Below, piece after piece: positions 1-12,944 of a DNA stretch of 64,000 nucleotides. Made by a program: the position numbers and the translations under genes. The DNA lies in contig OZ034969.1 of NCBI GenBank assembly GCA_964030785.1, forward strand, positions 34,066,601-34,130,600, read 5' to 3'. Every line of letters starts with the position of its first letter. Position 1 is the stretch's first letter. A model generated the notes under the pieces. That model was not told the origin of the DNA, made no database searches, and worked only from the letters and a program-made list of their open reading frames with translations. This stretch comes from Siderastrea siderea (lineage: Eukaryota > Cnidaria > Anthozoa > Scleractinia > Rhizangiidae).

Positions 1-480
1 GTCAAGTCTGGTTCAACCAGACTTACCAGGCTTTTGTGAAGAGAACAAGTCTGGTAAAAAGTCTGGTAAGGCTGGTTTTACCAGGCTTTTAGGGTGAGCC
101 TGGTTGTATTGTACCACAGAAGCCTGGTAAGGCCGGTTTAGGGACGAAAATTATAACCTGAAAAGTCAGGTTAGTCTGGTTTAACCAGGCTTTTATGGCA
201 AGTCTGGTTCGAAAAAATTACCTGAAAAGGTTGGTTAGCCTGGTTAAACCAGGCTTTCTTGGTACGTCTGGTTCAAAGACAAAACCTCAAAAACCTTGTT
301 TGTCTGGTTTTACCAGGGTTTTCCAGAACGTCTGGTTCGAACATATCACATGCACCTGAAAAGCCCGGTTAGTGTGGTTGGAAAACATCACAGTACTTGA
401 AAAGCCTCAAGCCCAATGTTCTAAGAATTCAAAAACCTAGAAGCCCAGGTTTCCCTGGGCTTTCCAGGCTTTTGGTTAAC
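1..480. repeat. 64-bp tandem repeat rich in CCTGGT/ACCAGG dyads
   Basis: Successive units start with GTCTGGTTC at 202, 266 and 330, an exact 64-bp period. A more diverged unit lies before 202. Each unit holds a CTGAAAAG block and a small dyad (CCTGGTTTAACCAGG type) followed by CTTTT. The window opens inside the array, so its full length is unknown. Related but longer-period sequence recurs at 9.87-10.44 kb. No coding is seen. Confidence 0.8.
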
Positions 481-3400
481 AGCGTTTGACAAACGTTCCA
501 AGCAATTCTTATGTGCCTCAATGATAATTTTTATTGCAAACTGTAGTGCAATTTCTAATACATATTCTATGGAAATTCAAATGGCCAGGGTACAAAATAT
601 AAACGTGCACTACAATTGCCATACCACCAAAACCAACAACGTACAGTGAATAATGATTATACAATGTATATCTTAACAAAACTTTCTAATACCAAATCGA
701 TTTTAAACATGGAGCAACCCTATAAACATTAACTGAACTCTAAGTTGGCTTATGACTTTTCAGCTTGACAAGTGACGGCCTAGGGATTAAAAATGGTTGT
801 TACATTCGACACATTTACAGGTACACACACTGTACTTTGCAAAATTTTACTTTGGTTGACTGAAATATTTTAGTCTCTACTGAAGAGCCAAACAAAAAAA
901 AAATACAGTTAAAACTAAAGTGTTGCATTGCACTGTCGTCTGAAGATGTTGATTGACATACTTTACAGAAATTGATACATTTGCAAAATAATACTGATCA
1001 GCCAGAGCTTTTACGACTGCAAATCAAATTCAGCAGAGGAACCAAAAATGTTTCCATTGCTAGACTATTAAGTCATCAGCCACTCCATAGGACCGTCTGC
1101 ATACAGGCTACTGTAACGTCCACTGTTTTGACAAACACTTGTACAAACCATTGATTAAAGCTTAAAAATTCTAGTAAAGGGTTAAAAATTTAATTTCTTT
1201 CAAAAAATATGACTTCTCCTGTACATCTTTCAATTGCCACTGGATTTGATTCTTTATGCAGTGGTCTCACAAACCGTGATTCAGATTTTTTGCATCTGTG
1301 TTTGTTTGTAAGCTGCTAAAGTTCCATGTGTAAGTATGGATAAGAGATAAAAAGTACTACTTGTACCTTAAGAAAACAACCTAAACCTTTCAAATAAAAT
1401 TAAAAATTCACAATGTAAGGCTGGGAGATAAAAGGCACTACATGTACCTCTGGAAAAAAAGCTAAACCTCTCAAATAGAAGGAAAATTCAAATTTGCGGA
1501 CATGGTATTGCTGGGAAACTATATTACAACTTTGGCTGAATTTCATCAAATTGGTTTAGGAGCTGCTCACTTAGAATTTAAAAACACATGCACAATTGCC
1601 ACTCATGCACAACTGCAAAGCAAGCTCTTGCGTAGTGATTACAGTGTATGTACTTTGATATTACAAGTACATATTATATTTCAATCTAATTTTGATAGCC
1701 TTTGTCAAAAACAAATTAAAAAGATATGCCCCCAAAAATCTCTTATGTACATTACAATGTAACTTAACTTAAAAGTATTCTTTTGTGCTTAGAGTTTTTT
1801 TTTTTTTGCCAAAAGATATGAAAAATTATCAAGTTATGTAAAACAGTCAATTTGCCACTGGTTGATACAGTATCTTACATCACCATGTAATAAACTGAAG
1901 CTTTAGACTGAAAAAATGATTTTCTCATACCTATTCATTTTTGTCACTTCACCTACAACGCAAAAATGAAAGGAATCTGTGAAGGTATAACTTCGGTGGG
2001 CTGTAGTTTCAGTTACTTGATCTCATTCAATACATGTATTAACCATTATATGCAAGATAGAAAGCTGTTTCCAAAAAAAAATCTGGAAAGAGAACCACGT
2101 ACATTGTGTGTACATGTTGACTTCAATTTGGTTTATTTTGACGTCTCATTATGCTGGTTGCCACCTTCATCATGCTAGCTGCCACCTTCATCATGCTAGC
2201 TGAACTTAATTTTTAATTATTACATTCTTTCCTTCATAGCCCCAGTTTTCTTTTGAGCCTGTTTTTTTTGCCTCTTGATGCTTTTCCTTATTTATAACTT
2301 TTTGTGGCAAAAGTCCATGGCTAAACGAACATTTTAAACTTATCATTTTGATCAGAGTTTCATCATGTAAAAATCTTACAAATATGTCTGAACTGCTAAT
2401 GTGGCTTAATATGTACATGTAACAAGTGATCCGAGCAAAAGTGTCTCACCCTACAGGATTGCTCCATGTTTAAACTAATACCTCTGTTCTGTTCTGTTCA
2501 GTTTCAGGTCAAATTGAAAAAGTAACAATACTACACTGTACATATAAAGGGCCAATTTAGACTATGTTGTATGCGACATGCTAATGAACAGCCTACAATG
2601 CAAGTTGTTCCATGCAAATACAATGTAAAAGCTAAAACTTTCTCATGTCTGTCGTGCATGGCATAAAAAATGCTGGAGGATTTTGAAATGTGTTAAAACC
2701 TTACGACAATCACAGCCAGAGGCAATGATAAATGAAGTGAACTCGTTACAATATTTCCAATGATATGCCAGACCAGCAGCATAAGTAAAACTCAGACTAT
2801 CTAAATAGGCCCTGAACTGCAAATGTTGTGGTATTTCTTATCTGCCTTGTTGCCAAGGATTCCCTGTTAGACTTGGAAGTACTGTTTTCAGTTTTTAACA
2901 AATGCACCTGGAAAAAAAATACAAAGTAAAATAAACATAAATAAAATACCAAGGGAAATAACCAAAAAACTGCAACCATATTGTACAGTTCCTCTCAGAG
3001 GAATAGGAGTAGCTAGTGCCTTTGGTATGGCATCTACAGGCACACCTTTTGCGTGCTCTTATAATTACGTACATGCAGCCCCTAATAAATGGTGTATTTT
3101 TAAACAGTGAAAAATACTATTGTACATGTATGCTTAACAAGCCAAATAGTCACTGAATGGACCCGTATATACATGTACATGTGTATAGTATATATTCTCA
3201 GCCACTGACAAAATTTGAGGCAAAAAAGTACTGTAACATAACAGAAGTTGATTGGTGAACTGTAACTAGAAACACCTACGCAGTGACTTGCAAAGGTCTT
3301 TGAAGGGCCAGCTCTACATGAAAGAGAGGGTGGACTGGCTAGTTTATTAGATTTCTCACCCAAAAAGGGTTAAAATGCTTGTCTTGTCCTTTATGTATAC

Positions 3401-4200
3401 ATGTAGCCACCATTTAGTTACAAAACTGAAACAGTTGGTGGGTGACCATCTTGTATACAGTATTTAGCAAATAACAAAACAAATAAATAAATAAAACATA
3501 AATAAAGTAGGGCTATTCATCCAGACAGGAAATCCATGCAAAGAGGCCCCACATAAATACTTTCTGTCAGCAACCATGCACGCTAAAGTATGTTTAAATA
3601 ACAGTTTCAACTAATAGAACTTGACAGTACTGCTATTGCAGACCACCAGAAATTGAATTGGAAGTAAAATCTGAAGTTGACACATGTACAATAAGGGTTA
3701 TCCTAAATTAATAATTCCCAGTCATTCATGGTAGAAGGAATGCAAAAACACAATATCGGTAAGTTGATAAAAATTCACACCAAAACTGGTTCCCTTTGAT
3801 TTTACAGAGGGTATTGTTGATTGAGAAATTTTAGAATATCCAGCCAGTTATTTACTCGTGTATTAATGTTTTACGAACAAAAGAGACCATTCTTATTCAG
3901 TGACATGCAGATGGCTTGCCAGATAGATTCTAATTTAGCCTGTCTATATTTGCTCACCAAGTCCAATTTTTTGACTGAGTTTGAGTAACGAACCGCTTTG
4001 TCCTGAGGCGACATTGTATATCAAGCTGTTGTAAAGATCGTTCCAATTGGCTGCAGAACGAGAGTGCTGCTTGACTATAAACACAGTCATTGAAATTTAT
4101 TCGACCTATTTACTTGCAAGAAAAGTCAATATCTAAGAATTATTATTCTATATTCTTGCAAAAATCCAACTTATTAGGTAAAATTCGAATATGTTGCAAA
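481..4200. other. Noncoding stretch, no gene supported
   Basis: AT-rich DNA with only short, unconvincing open frames on either strand. It contains A- and T-runs and many ACATGT palindromes (for example near 3125 and 3170). A 22-bp direct duplication containing CCACCTTCATCATGC lies at about 2160-2203. It could be intron or untranslated sequence of a gene off the left edge, but no exon with a credible frame and splice sites was found. Confidence 0.5.
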
Positions 4201-4761
4201 TGAAGCTCACTTTTTTCACTGGACATTTATGTCTGGTCGCCAAACTCGGCCGAGTAACTTACATGTAAGTTTACTTTTCTGACCTCAGCCGAACCGAACG
4301 AACCAAAATGGCCGCCAAAGAGGAGGTAGAATCTATTCAAGAAATTTAAGATTAATACTGTACCTTTGTGTAAGGGAGGGCAGCTCTGCATCGAATCCCA
4401 CAACTCTTCAACTACTGGAGTAAAAAACTATCCACGTTTCACTTTCTGACGCACATAAACACGGAGAAATCCAACACACACAGTCACACACATATTCACC
4501 GGTTACTTGCGCCTGCAATTCTCGAGCGTGCGGTTGTAAATCACATGACCCCTTGAAAGCGGCCCGGTCGCATAGCTGGGTAACCGGCGGTGAGTTTCAA
4601 ATAAAATGGGTTTGTGTCGAATAGAGCTGGTTATCGTACGTGAAAGTGGTTTATTACGCTATTCTTTAGATTATTTTCGCTTACGATTAGCAAGGCTCAA
4701 CTCAGAACGTGCTCTGTTGGAAGATGATTGTAAAGATGGTTGATGATTGCTCGATTCAAGT
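4200..4761 (+). promoter_or_regulatory. Possible promoter and 5' leader region
   Basis: Relatively CpG-rich sequence (GGCCGAG, GCGGCCCGG, CGGCGG) compared with the AT-rich flanks. It lies directly before the candidate first exon at 4762. It contains two short upstream reading frames, one starting at 4307 and one just before 4762. Assignment as a promoter is inference from composition and position only. Confidence 0.3.
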
Positions 4762-4793
4762 ATGAACGGACTGATCGATCGATTTCATGGCCG
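4762..4793 (+). CDS. Candidate exon 1 of an unrecognised small gene
   Basis: ATG followed by ten codons plus two bases, ending at a strong donor (CCG|GTGAGT). Its phase agrees with the only open frame of the candidate exon at 7202. Taken with the segments at 7515 and 9578, the four pieces make one frame of 69 codons and a stop (32+95+29+54 nt). I do not recognise the protein. The phases fitting across four exons is the main support; chance assembly is possible, especially for the 29-nt exon. A short upstream frame just before this ATG weakens the start assignment. Confidence 0.35.
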
Positions 4794-7201
4794 GTGAGTA
4801 CATGTAACCTAATTCCTCATAATACGTAGCTGGTATGACTAACATTTCATGTACATTTAGTTTTCTATGGAGGGCTTAGAGTTCCTTTCTTTGTGACATT
4901 CTGCCAAATGAGTGTAACAAGCTTTAACACACAGTGAAAGCGACGCTTACACTGTGCAAATTTGCACGTTGCAAACCATAATCAAAAACGGCCTTTGTGA
5001 AATTGACCCCAAGTGGGACAGTGGTATCAAGTAACAACGAAAGCCATTGTTCACACGTGGCATTCTGTGACTTACACTTTTCACATCAAAGTGTGATAAG
5101 CCCGGCGTAGTAAAACAAACGTTTACCGACCAAGAAGTAGTCGACGCACCACTATCAGAACTTCGCAAATCCGAATAATTTGAGGAGTAGGCATTTCACA
5201 TGTAAGCACGTACGTGTATCTCCATGCATCTACATGTATCATTGGTGATTAGTTGTAGGTGATTTCATAATGCCTACACGCTAACCAACCGTTCAGTTGA
5301 AATGCGTTTCACTCAGATACGTGTACACATAAACTTGAATACAATGGAAGCCTAAATTTTTCTTTAATCACTTGTCAAAGCGGAGTAAACATGAAATGAA
5401 ACATGCATAATTTGCTAATTAGTGAGTTCTTTAACGGTTTAGGAGATTTCTTGGTTTTTTTTAAACAAAGATAGTGATGTGTACTAACATGATCAGATTT
5501 GATATTATTTGAATAGTAACGACTCCAGGTCTTGACACCATAGCATTTTTATTCTAGTGGCATAAGGTGGAAATGTGTGCATTTCTCAAAGTCCTCTTTT
5601 CAAGGGAGTTTGCATATGGGAGTTTTTCATTGCAATCAACAGTTCTAAAATGGTCAGCAGATTTATGAACTTTCCTCCCAACCTAATGTCCAATGTATGC
5701 CTAAATACTAAACAGTAATTCATCCATGACAGACTCACAGTGGAGACCCTATACACGTAGTAGTAATACACTAAATTCTCAATTTCAGGCATTGAATTCC
5801 TTCCTTTTGTATACAGTAGATGCCAGGGTATGAGGGGACATGTTGCAGGGACATGTCACAGAGACACACAGCAGTGCGACACTGCAATTGTTATGCTAAA
5901 GGCATGTACTGTAGCAGGAACATTAGCAGAGGGGAAATCGAAAGGTGCTTACATTTTTGCAACAACATGACTGACACCCTTTGGTGTGTGGCTGGTGCTT
6001 TTTGAGCTCATGCAACACAAATTTCAACATGTCCCTTCATGCACTGGCACCTTAAATTTGATTTTGCTGCATGCATGGAAACTGCATGCCAAGTACCATG
6101 GCATTCAAAATAGCATATCGTCCAAGTAAAAGCTAGAAGCTTGTCCAAAATACAGCCACCCATAATTCAGAAAAGATAACTAAAGTTGAGATTTAATAAA
6201 GGAATATTAATAATTCTGTTGTGCTCATTCAGGATATGAGGTGATTTTTATCAACTTTGTGCTATGTACCTTGTTGGTTACTTACCACCCTATATCCAGT
6301 ACATACATGGTCATGGAATAAATGTTAAATGTCACAGACATTAAGGTGAATAATGGTTCTCTCAGTATAATAATTATTATGCCACACAAGTTAATATCCA
6401 GCCCCACGGACTGGTACAGGTAACTTGTTATCAGATATGGCCAAAAAGCTGTGGAGGTGACCACTGTTGTGCTCGGAGGTGAATGGCATGTGATATACAA
6501 ATTACACCTGCAGTGTGCAGAAAACATTATGAAAACAATGTACCTACTTGTTCGGAGTTGTCTACATTGTAGATGAAAGAACTTTATAAATCCAGGAGGG
6601 CATTTGAGTGTCTCATGAATGTTAACTTTTTTTGAAAATCATCAAAACTGCTCAATCATGTTATGGGAAAACAGCCTTCAAAATGGCAACTTTTCAATTT
6701 TTGGCTTATTTCCTAATTCAAAAATTATGTGCTTACTGACCTAAAGCAAGAGCTGAAGAAAAAAATTATTTGGGGATGGTGTTCAGTGTGTCAAACTGTC
6801 TCCAGTGAGTTTTTTGCACTTTTGCCAAGAACCAAATATTAACTTACACATGTACTGTACATGTATTTTATCACACTATTTTTTTTTATTCTTGATTTGT
6901 TTGCAAAATTATTGAAAGGTCAATAACACAATCAACTGGGCTAGATGACTGGCGCTGTTTAGTTACATCCTATATAGAAGTTAAATTTCAGTTCAAACCT
7001 GAACCTCATCCATCTACATGTACACTGCTCCTTCAACACTCTCCTGGGATCTGTAAAGTAGTTCATGTAATGTGGTATAGATGAAATTAAAATATGATTT
7101 ACATTCACCTTCATACATGTAGCTACATGTACATGTATGTGAGTAGTAAGTTTATTTTTTATGATCCATTTATTAATTTTACTCTCAAAATTTTTCATCA
7201 G

Positions 7202-7296
7202 GTTTCTACATTTATACACATTGTATCAAGTTCTACAGCAAGACAGTTTCTTGATGCATGTTGTACATAGCAAAGGAATGCATCACACATGGTCAG
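7202..7296 (+). CDS. Candidate exon 2 of an unrecognised small gene
   Basis: A 95-nt segment bounded by a good acceptor (pyrimidine-rich, ending TTTTTCATCAG) and a good donor (TCAG|GTAAGT). Two of three frames are stopped inside it. The remaining frame is the one reached from the donor at 4793. It encodes an aromatic and His-rich stretch (FLHLYTLYQVLQQD near the start, HHTW near the end). No domain is recognised. This is the best supported of the four candidate exons. Confidence 0.4.
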
Positions 7297-7514
7297 GTAA
7301 GTTACTCAAACATACAGCTACAATTAACGTTGTCGGAAAACCTACGCAGTAAGACCACAAGGTGCTATGGGTAATCTATTAATAAATTTACCAAACTTAG
7401 CTGTGGCTCACCCCTACACAAATTAAATCATACAGGCAAGTGTTTATCGTACTTTCACCCCTCCTACGGTAGCGACAACTGCGAAATTACAGCCGAATCA
7501 CAAACCATTTTCAG

Positions 7515-7543
7515 CTACCCGTACTGCCTTTCGGTCTCCTCTT
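7515..7543 (+). CDS. Candidate 29-nt microexon of the same gene
   Basis: Lies between CATTTTCAG and GTAAGC. The 29 nt plus one base carried from exon 2 restore phase 0, as the last candidate exon needs. It encodes ATRTAFRSPL. The pyrimidine tract is weak and such a short exon could be coincidental. Confidence 0.25.
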
Positions 7544-9577
7544 GTAAGCTCAAGGCTGTAAAATCAGACAACGTTTTAGCTGTATACATTAGAATCTTCA
7601 TGTTACACTTCAAATTTGTGTTGCTTACATGTAGATCTGTTTTCTTTAAACAAAGGACGTGTACATGTACAGTGTATTAGGCATTGGTTGCAGGCATTCC
7701 TTTTAAAGATTTTGACAGAATGGCATAATTTGGATTCATGTCATATGAAGACATTATCTCCTTGGTGATCATTGAATGCTTGAATTTTTAAGACATGGAT
7801 ACTAGATTATTGTGGACAAACCACAATCCCGAACAGTACACTGAAACAAAAGCCCTGCTGATATAGAGCCATGGTTATTAACATTGTAAAGTAATTACTG
7901 ATGTTGTAAATAATTACTAAGATTGGTCATTTATTAACCAAAAGAATGATGATACATGTGCTCAACATGAAGCAATTGTGGGATTAGGACACCAAGTTAA
8001 ATCCCTAACTGAAGTCATACCCATGACCTTCTGCACTCCAGCTACATGATTGTACTAATCTACAAGAAAACTGTTAGTGAAGTAGGTCATCTTACTAGGT
8101 TCATACTGTATCATGTCCTGCATAGTGCTAGAAAGGGCAGTGTTGAAGGCATCTGACTGTATGGTGACCTTGTACTGTAAGTAATGCCCTACAATACAGC
8201 TGTACACCTGTAACTCACGTCTAGACTCCTATGTAATCTACATTCTGCACAATGTAGGTTACTGTACATGTAGTGGTTAGAACTCCTGGCTGGTATAGGG
8301 AACACCTCAGGTTCAGCTTCTCTTGGGATCTCATTTCATTTCAATACATACATGTAACATCTACACCCAGTTACAACCACGTTAGACCACTAGAGGCTAA
8401 CTGCTTGGGATAACAGGGTTAAAACTACAATAGTAGCATACATTGTATTTCCTTGTATTTGGGCTTTGAATTTCATGTCCACCATTTTCATTTTTCAGTC
8501 ACTTGAGAACTCAACTTCTTATACCACCGTACACCTGTACATCCCCAACAACACAATATTATAAAAAAAACTAGCTGGTACCCATGAACAATTCACCACT
8601 GAACAACATGATATCTTGAAAACTGACATCAATTTGCATAAGTAGTTGAAAGTAGTGACACATCAACAGCCATGGCACAGTGTTGCACATCCCTGCCAGG
8701 AAAGTATAAAAGTGGTGTCGTTTTGGCTTTTTGTAACTAAGCCGTTTTTCCATGATGGGTGGACAACAGTTCTCTCTTAGTGTATTATATATGGTACAGA
8801 TGTATTCCGAGTTGATGTGTGTAGGGCCAGGTGGGTTGATGCAAGCCAGTCTGGAAAAAGCCATCCAGTCTTGCACACATCATTGGTTCATTCAACACGT
8901 GTGCACTTTAACAGGCTTTGAGTATTTTTAAGCATAGTTTTGAAATTTTCCAAAAATACATGTATTTACATGTAGCATGAAATTGGTGGTATGATAAATG
9001 TGTATTGACAGAGTTAGGACAAGCCGGTTGTGGCACACAGACCTCGCTGTGCTCAGTCTGTACACGATGACCTTAAGCCAAATATTTTCCTGCCTAGTCC
9101 TCTCACTCAGTCAATAGGCACATCATTTTTGGAGATTTGTTGGAACCTCGTACATGAACTTGTGAAAACTGGATCATCGTGTATTCACTGAATACAATAC
9201 ATGCAAACAGGATGTGTTCTGTTATGGTGTACTAGAAAATTGTATTCTGATCAGGGCTATTAAGGTTTTGAAATGGACTATCACTGTAATGCTTACGATG
9301 TTTGTCGATGTCACTAAAGTGACAGTTTATTTTAAGAAATCTTTCTTATTTTGCCACTCCACAGCTTTGGAACCCAATGCTTGACTAAAAGTCATTAAAT
9401 TAATATTTACACCTTTTACTAATTTTGTTCACTGCTTGAACTGTATTCATAATATTATTGTAAATTTACATGAACCTTTATATATGTTATTGAAAATTAA
9501 CATTACAACCTAATAATGTTGAGTGTATGACAGGCCTAGAACTTTTTTTTAAATTTCTTCTCAATATTTTTTTCTAG
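7544..9577. other. Candidate intron or noncoding sequence
   Basis: AT-rich, with frequent ACATGT and TACATGTA palindromes and no recognisable protein. The longest minus-strand open frame (8571-8876) shows no domain or codon bias and is not called. Confidence 0.4.
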
Positions 9578-9631
9578 GACCACGTCTACATGTATAAGGC
9601 CATAAGAGGACTGAACTCAGAAGATTGTTAA
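9578..9631 (+). CDS. Candidate last exon of the same gene
   Basis: Preceded by a long T-rich tract ending TTTTTTTCTAG. It reads 17 codons in phase 0 (starting DHVYMYKAIRG) to a TAA at 9629-9631. No clear AATAAA was seen just downstream, so the transcript end is unresolved. Function unknown. Confidence 0.3.
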   Translation, partial: DHVYMYKAIRGLNSEDC

Positions 9632-9867
9632 CCGCAATTGAAATGAAGGCAGCCAAAACAGATAAGACCGTAAATGTAAAATCAGTGAATGTGTATACTC
9701 CCTGTTACTCAATGATTCTTTTCATTTGGTTTTGCCTCATATGCACAGATACACTGTAAATATTTTAACTGATATTGGAGATTTGTTAAAAAATAGACAT
9801 TCTGAGGTAAACTGAATGTGGCCACAAAGTGACTGGCATAGAATACAAAGCGTCATACAGTCCCTTG

Positions 9868-10440
9868 CACCAAGAGCCTGGTAAAACCAGGGTTTTACCC
9901 TGGTCCAAGCCTGGTTAAAAAACCAGGGTACCCTGGTTCTTAAACCAGCCTTACCAGACTCAAACCCTATGTGCAAAAAAGTCTGGTAACCCTGGTTACC
10001 CTGGTTATTTAGAAAACCAGGGTTACCAGACGTACCAGGGTAACCAGGGTTTAACCAGACTCTGAGAAGTCTGGGCTAACATAGGTTACCCTGGTTACCC
10101 TGGTAAGTCTGGTGACCCTGGTTTTCTAAATTACCAGGGTTACCCGGGTTTAACCAGGCTCTTAAGGTCTGGGTTGACCAGGGTAACCCTGGTAAACCTG
10201 GTAGCACATTTTACTGAAAACCAGGCTTACCAGACTCGGACCCTATGTGCAAAAAAGTCTGGTTAACCCCGGTTTCCCTGGTAAGCCTGGTAACCGTGGT
10301 TGTCTGAATAACCAGGGTTACCCAGGTACATTATTTTTTACTATAACATCTGGGTCAACCCCGGTAACCTTGGTTTTTCTAAGAAGCCCGGTGATGCTGG
10401 GAAATTTCAAGAAAGCATTGGAAACCAGTAAACTGAGGTT
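9868..10440. repeat. CCTGGTTACC-rich palindromic repeat block
   Basis: Dense direct and inverted copies of ACCCTGGTTACCCTGG and AAGTCTGG. A longer unit is duplicated: CCCTATGTGCAAAAAAG occurs near 9965 and again near 10240, a period of about 276 bp. The motif set matches the array at 1-480, so the two blocks bracket the candidate small gene. Self-complementarity suggests stable hairpins. Confidence 0.75.
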
Positions 10441-10508
10441 TGTAGCCAATGTTCAAAAAGACTAAAAAGCACAGTATCCTTAACTATGCATAACATGGAT
10501 ATAGTCCT

Positions 10509-10742
10509 GGGCCCAGTTGCATAAAGCAACTTGAGATTAAAAGGGTTTTTGCAACAATTCCCTTTGTTCTGGAGGATTTCTTCGTGTTCTCTTTGTGTTT
10601 CCTAAAGTACTCTACTCTATACTCACTAATCTGTCTTCGGCCGAGTTATCCGTGATACTGTGCCAAAAAGTCCTCCAGAACAAAGGAAATGGTTGCAGAA
10701 AATTCGCACTTAATCTTAAGTTGCTTTATGGAGCTGGGCCCT
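10509..10742. mobile_element. MITE with GGGCCCAG termini
   Basis: Inverted termini: the left reads GGGCCCAGTTGCATAAAG and the right is its imperfect complement ending GAGCTGGGCCC. TIRs are about 35 bp, continuing through AGCAACTTGAGATTAA. A second internal dyad is formed by TTCTGGAGGA and TCCTCCAGAA. There is no coding capacity. The superfamily is not assigned. Confidence 0.7.
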
Positions 10743-10823
10743 TGTGAACTAAATGCAAATACTAGGAGTTACACAGTACATGTATCATGAAAGGCCCACA
10801 TGTACATGTGCACACACAATTAC

Positions 10824-12944
10824 TTAAAGAGCCAGTGTCACCCAAAGCGCTTTGCGCGCTTGTGTTTTTGTTTTGAAACAGCTTTTTGCGTTTGGCTAGT
10901 GCGTTTGCCGGACTTTTCGCAAATTATACCTTGCAAACTGGCCTTTCAGCGAGCTGATACGTACAATAGTAACCTCTAAAAATAGAACTATCTTAATCGC
11001 TAGATCTTACTGGGGAAAACAACTCAAGATCTGAATTTGTAGTCAACGCGTATGGAGCTATTATAACAACGGATCGATTGATCGATCGATCGATCTCGAT
11101 GTACGTAAAACCAGAGCAGCCACTTCCACTCGATATAAAAATAAAACAAAAACAAGTAGTAAGAATATTGACGTCTTCATCGCTAGATGTCACTGGAGAA
11201 AAGTACTCAAGATCTGACTTCGCAGTCAATGCATGTACACGAATATATTACAGTCCGATCGATTGATCGCCCGATCGATCACATCGATCGCAAAACCAGA
11301 TTAGTTACTTACACTTTTTGTAAACATAAAACATAAACAGAGAATGAACACAAGGAATAATTAAGCAAAACACCACAAGCTCATGACCATAAACATTATT
11401 TTGGAGCAGGCCCGTAGCTACTGTTATTTTGTGACCACGATGAAAATTAACGTTCCTTCTGTTTTCATCTGGCAACGAACGTAGCACTATTTCGGTGAAC
11501 GCAGTGTCAGTACTGTTGCTGAAACCTACAGTTGTTTTTCTTTCTCTCCGCTACTGATAGACGGACTCCTTCAGCCGTACAATTTTGGCAGAGTGCGGAA
11601 GACTCGGCCTTCGCCTCAGCTTTCCTGAACCCTACGAAGCATCCAATTTAAAGATCTCCTTCTCCACCGCCAAAACACTTCAGAATTAGGAAATATGCAA
11701 CGAAATCGATACGACGGCACTTAAATGTCAAGTCAAAATTTACACTAGTCCTTTCGGATTGCTAACGGCAGCGATGGAAGAAGATACAAATCAGACTTCA
11801 CAACAATCAAGAAAATGACGGATTTTTCATATATGAAAATTGTACCTCGGGGCGCAAAGCACTTTGGGTGACACTGGCTTTTTAAGAGCCAGTGTCACCC
11901 AAAGTGCTTTACGTGCCGAGGTACATTTTTCATATATGAAAAATACACCATTTTCTTGACTGTCGTGAAGTCCGATTTGTATCTTCTTCTATCACTGCTG
12001 TTAGCGATCCGAAAGCACTAGTGTGAATTTTGACTTGACATTTAAGTGTCGCCATATCGATTTTGTTGTATATTTCCCAATTCTGAAGTGTTTTCGCGGT
12101 GGAGAAGGAGATCTTTAAATTGGATGCCTCGTAGGGTTCAGGAAAGTTGAGGCGAAGACCGAGTCTTCCGGGCTCTGCCAAAGTTGTATGGCTGAAGGAG
12201 TCCGTGTATCAGCAGCGGAGGGAAAGAAAAACATCGACGGGTTTCAGCAATACTACTGACAGTATGTTTGCCGAAATAGTGCTACATTCGTTGCCAAATG
12301 AAAACAGAAGGAACGTTAATTAACCATGTAAAATAACAGTAGCTATGGCCTTGCTCCAAAATAATGCTTATGGTCATGAGCTTGTGCTGTTTTGCTTAAT
12401 TATTCCTTGTGTTCACTGTCTGTTTATGTTTTATTTTTACAAAAAGCGTAAGTGGCTATTCTGGTTTTGCATCCATCGACATCAGTCGATGCGATCAATC
12501 GCGCAATCAATCGATCGGACTGTAATAGATCCATGTATATGCATTGAATGCAAACTCAGATCTTGAGTAGTTTTCTCCAGTGACATCTAGCGACGAAGAC
12601 GTCAATATTCTTACTACTTGTTTTTGTCTTATTATTCTCATATCGAGTGGAAGTGGCTACTCTGGTTTCACGTCCATCGAGATCGATCGATCAATCGGTC
12701 GATCAATCGATCGGTTGTTATAAAAGCTCCATACGTGTTGACTACAAAGTCAGAATCTAGAGTTGTTTTCTCCGGTAACATCTAGCGAGGAAGATATTTT
12801 CAGGGGCTACTATTGTGAATATCAGCTTGCTGAAAGGCCAGTGCAGCAGGGTATAATTTGCGAAACGTCCGGCAAATGGGCCAGCCAAACTTCAAAACAA
12901 AAGCACAACCGCGCAAAGCACTTTGAGTGACACTAGCTCTTTAA
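10824..12944. mobile_element. 2.1-kb inverted pair of a 1.06-kb terminal-inverted-repeat element
   Basis: Two copies (about 10824-11882 and 11883-12944) face each other with a dyad centre near 11883. Each copy is bounded by TTAAAGAGCCAGTGTCAC-type termini: the outer ends, plus the back-to-back ends at the centre. The arms are clearly homologous but diverged. Each arm contains GATCGATC-rich tracts and an internal tandem duplication around CGCTAGATGTCACTGG. Each arm also carries one open-frame-like segment (see the pseudogene entry). It could be two independent insertions or one foldback element. Confidence 0.75.
11930..12181 (-). pseudogene. Unrecognised open frame carried in both arms of the inverted pair
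   Basis: The minus strand of the right arm reads 83 residues from ATG, starting MAEPGRLGLRLNFPEPYEA. The left arm carries the same sequence on the plus strand (about 11585-11835). There a Trp codon has become TAG and the start ATG is missing. The two versions differ by both silent and replacement changes. No family is recognised. It could be a captured first exon or simply a chance frame in transposon DNA. Confidence 0.3.

Noticed and set aside
4307..4348. ATG with good context opening a 13-codon frame (MAAKEEVESIQEI)
   Set aside because: Too short alone; a donor-like GAG|GTAGAA exists inside it but no in-phase downstream exon was found. It may be an upstream frame.
8571..8876. 101-codon minus-strand frame
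   Set aside because: No domain, no splice context and no composition suggesting coding.
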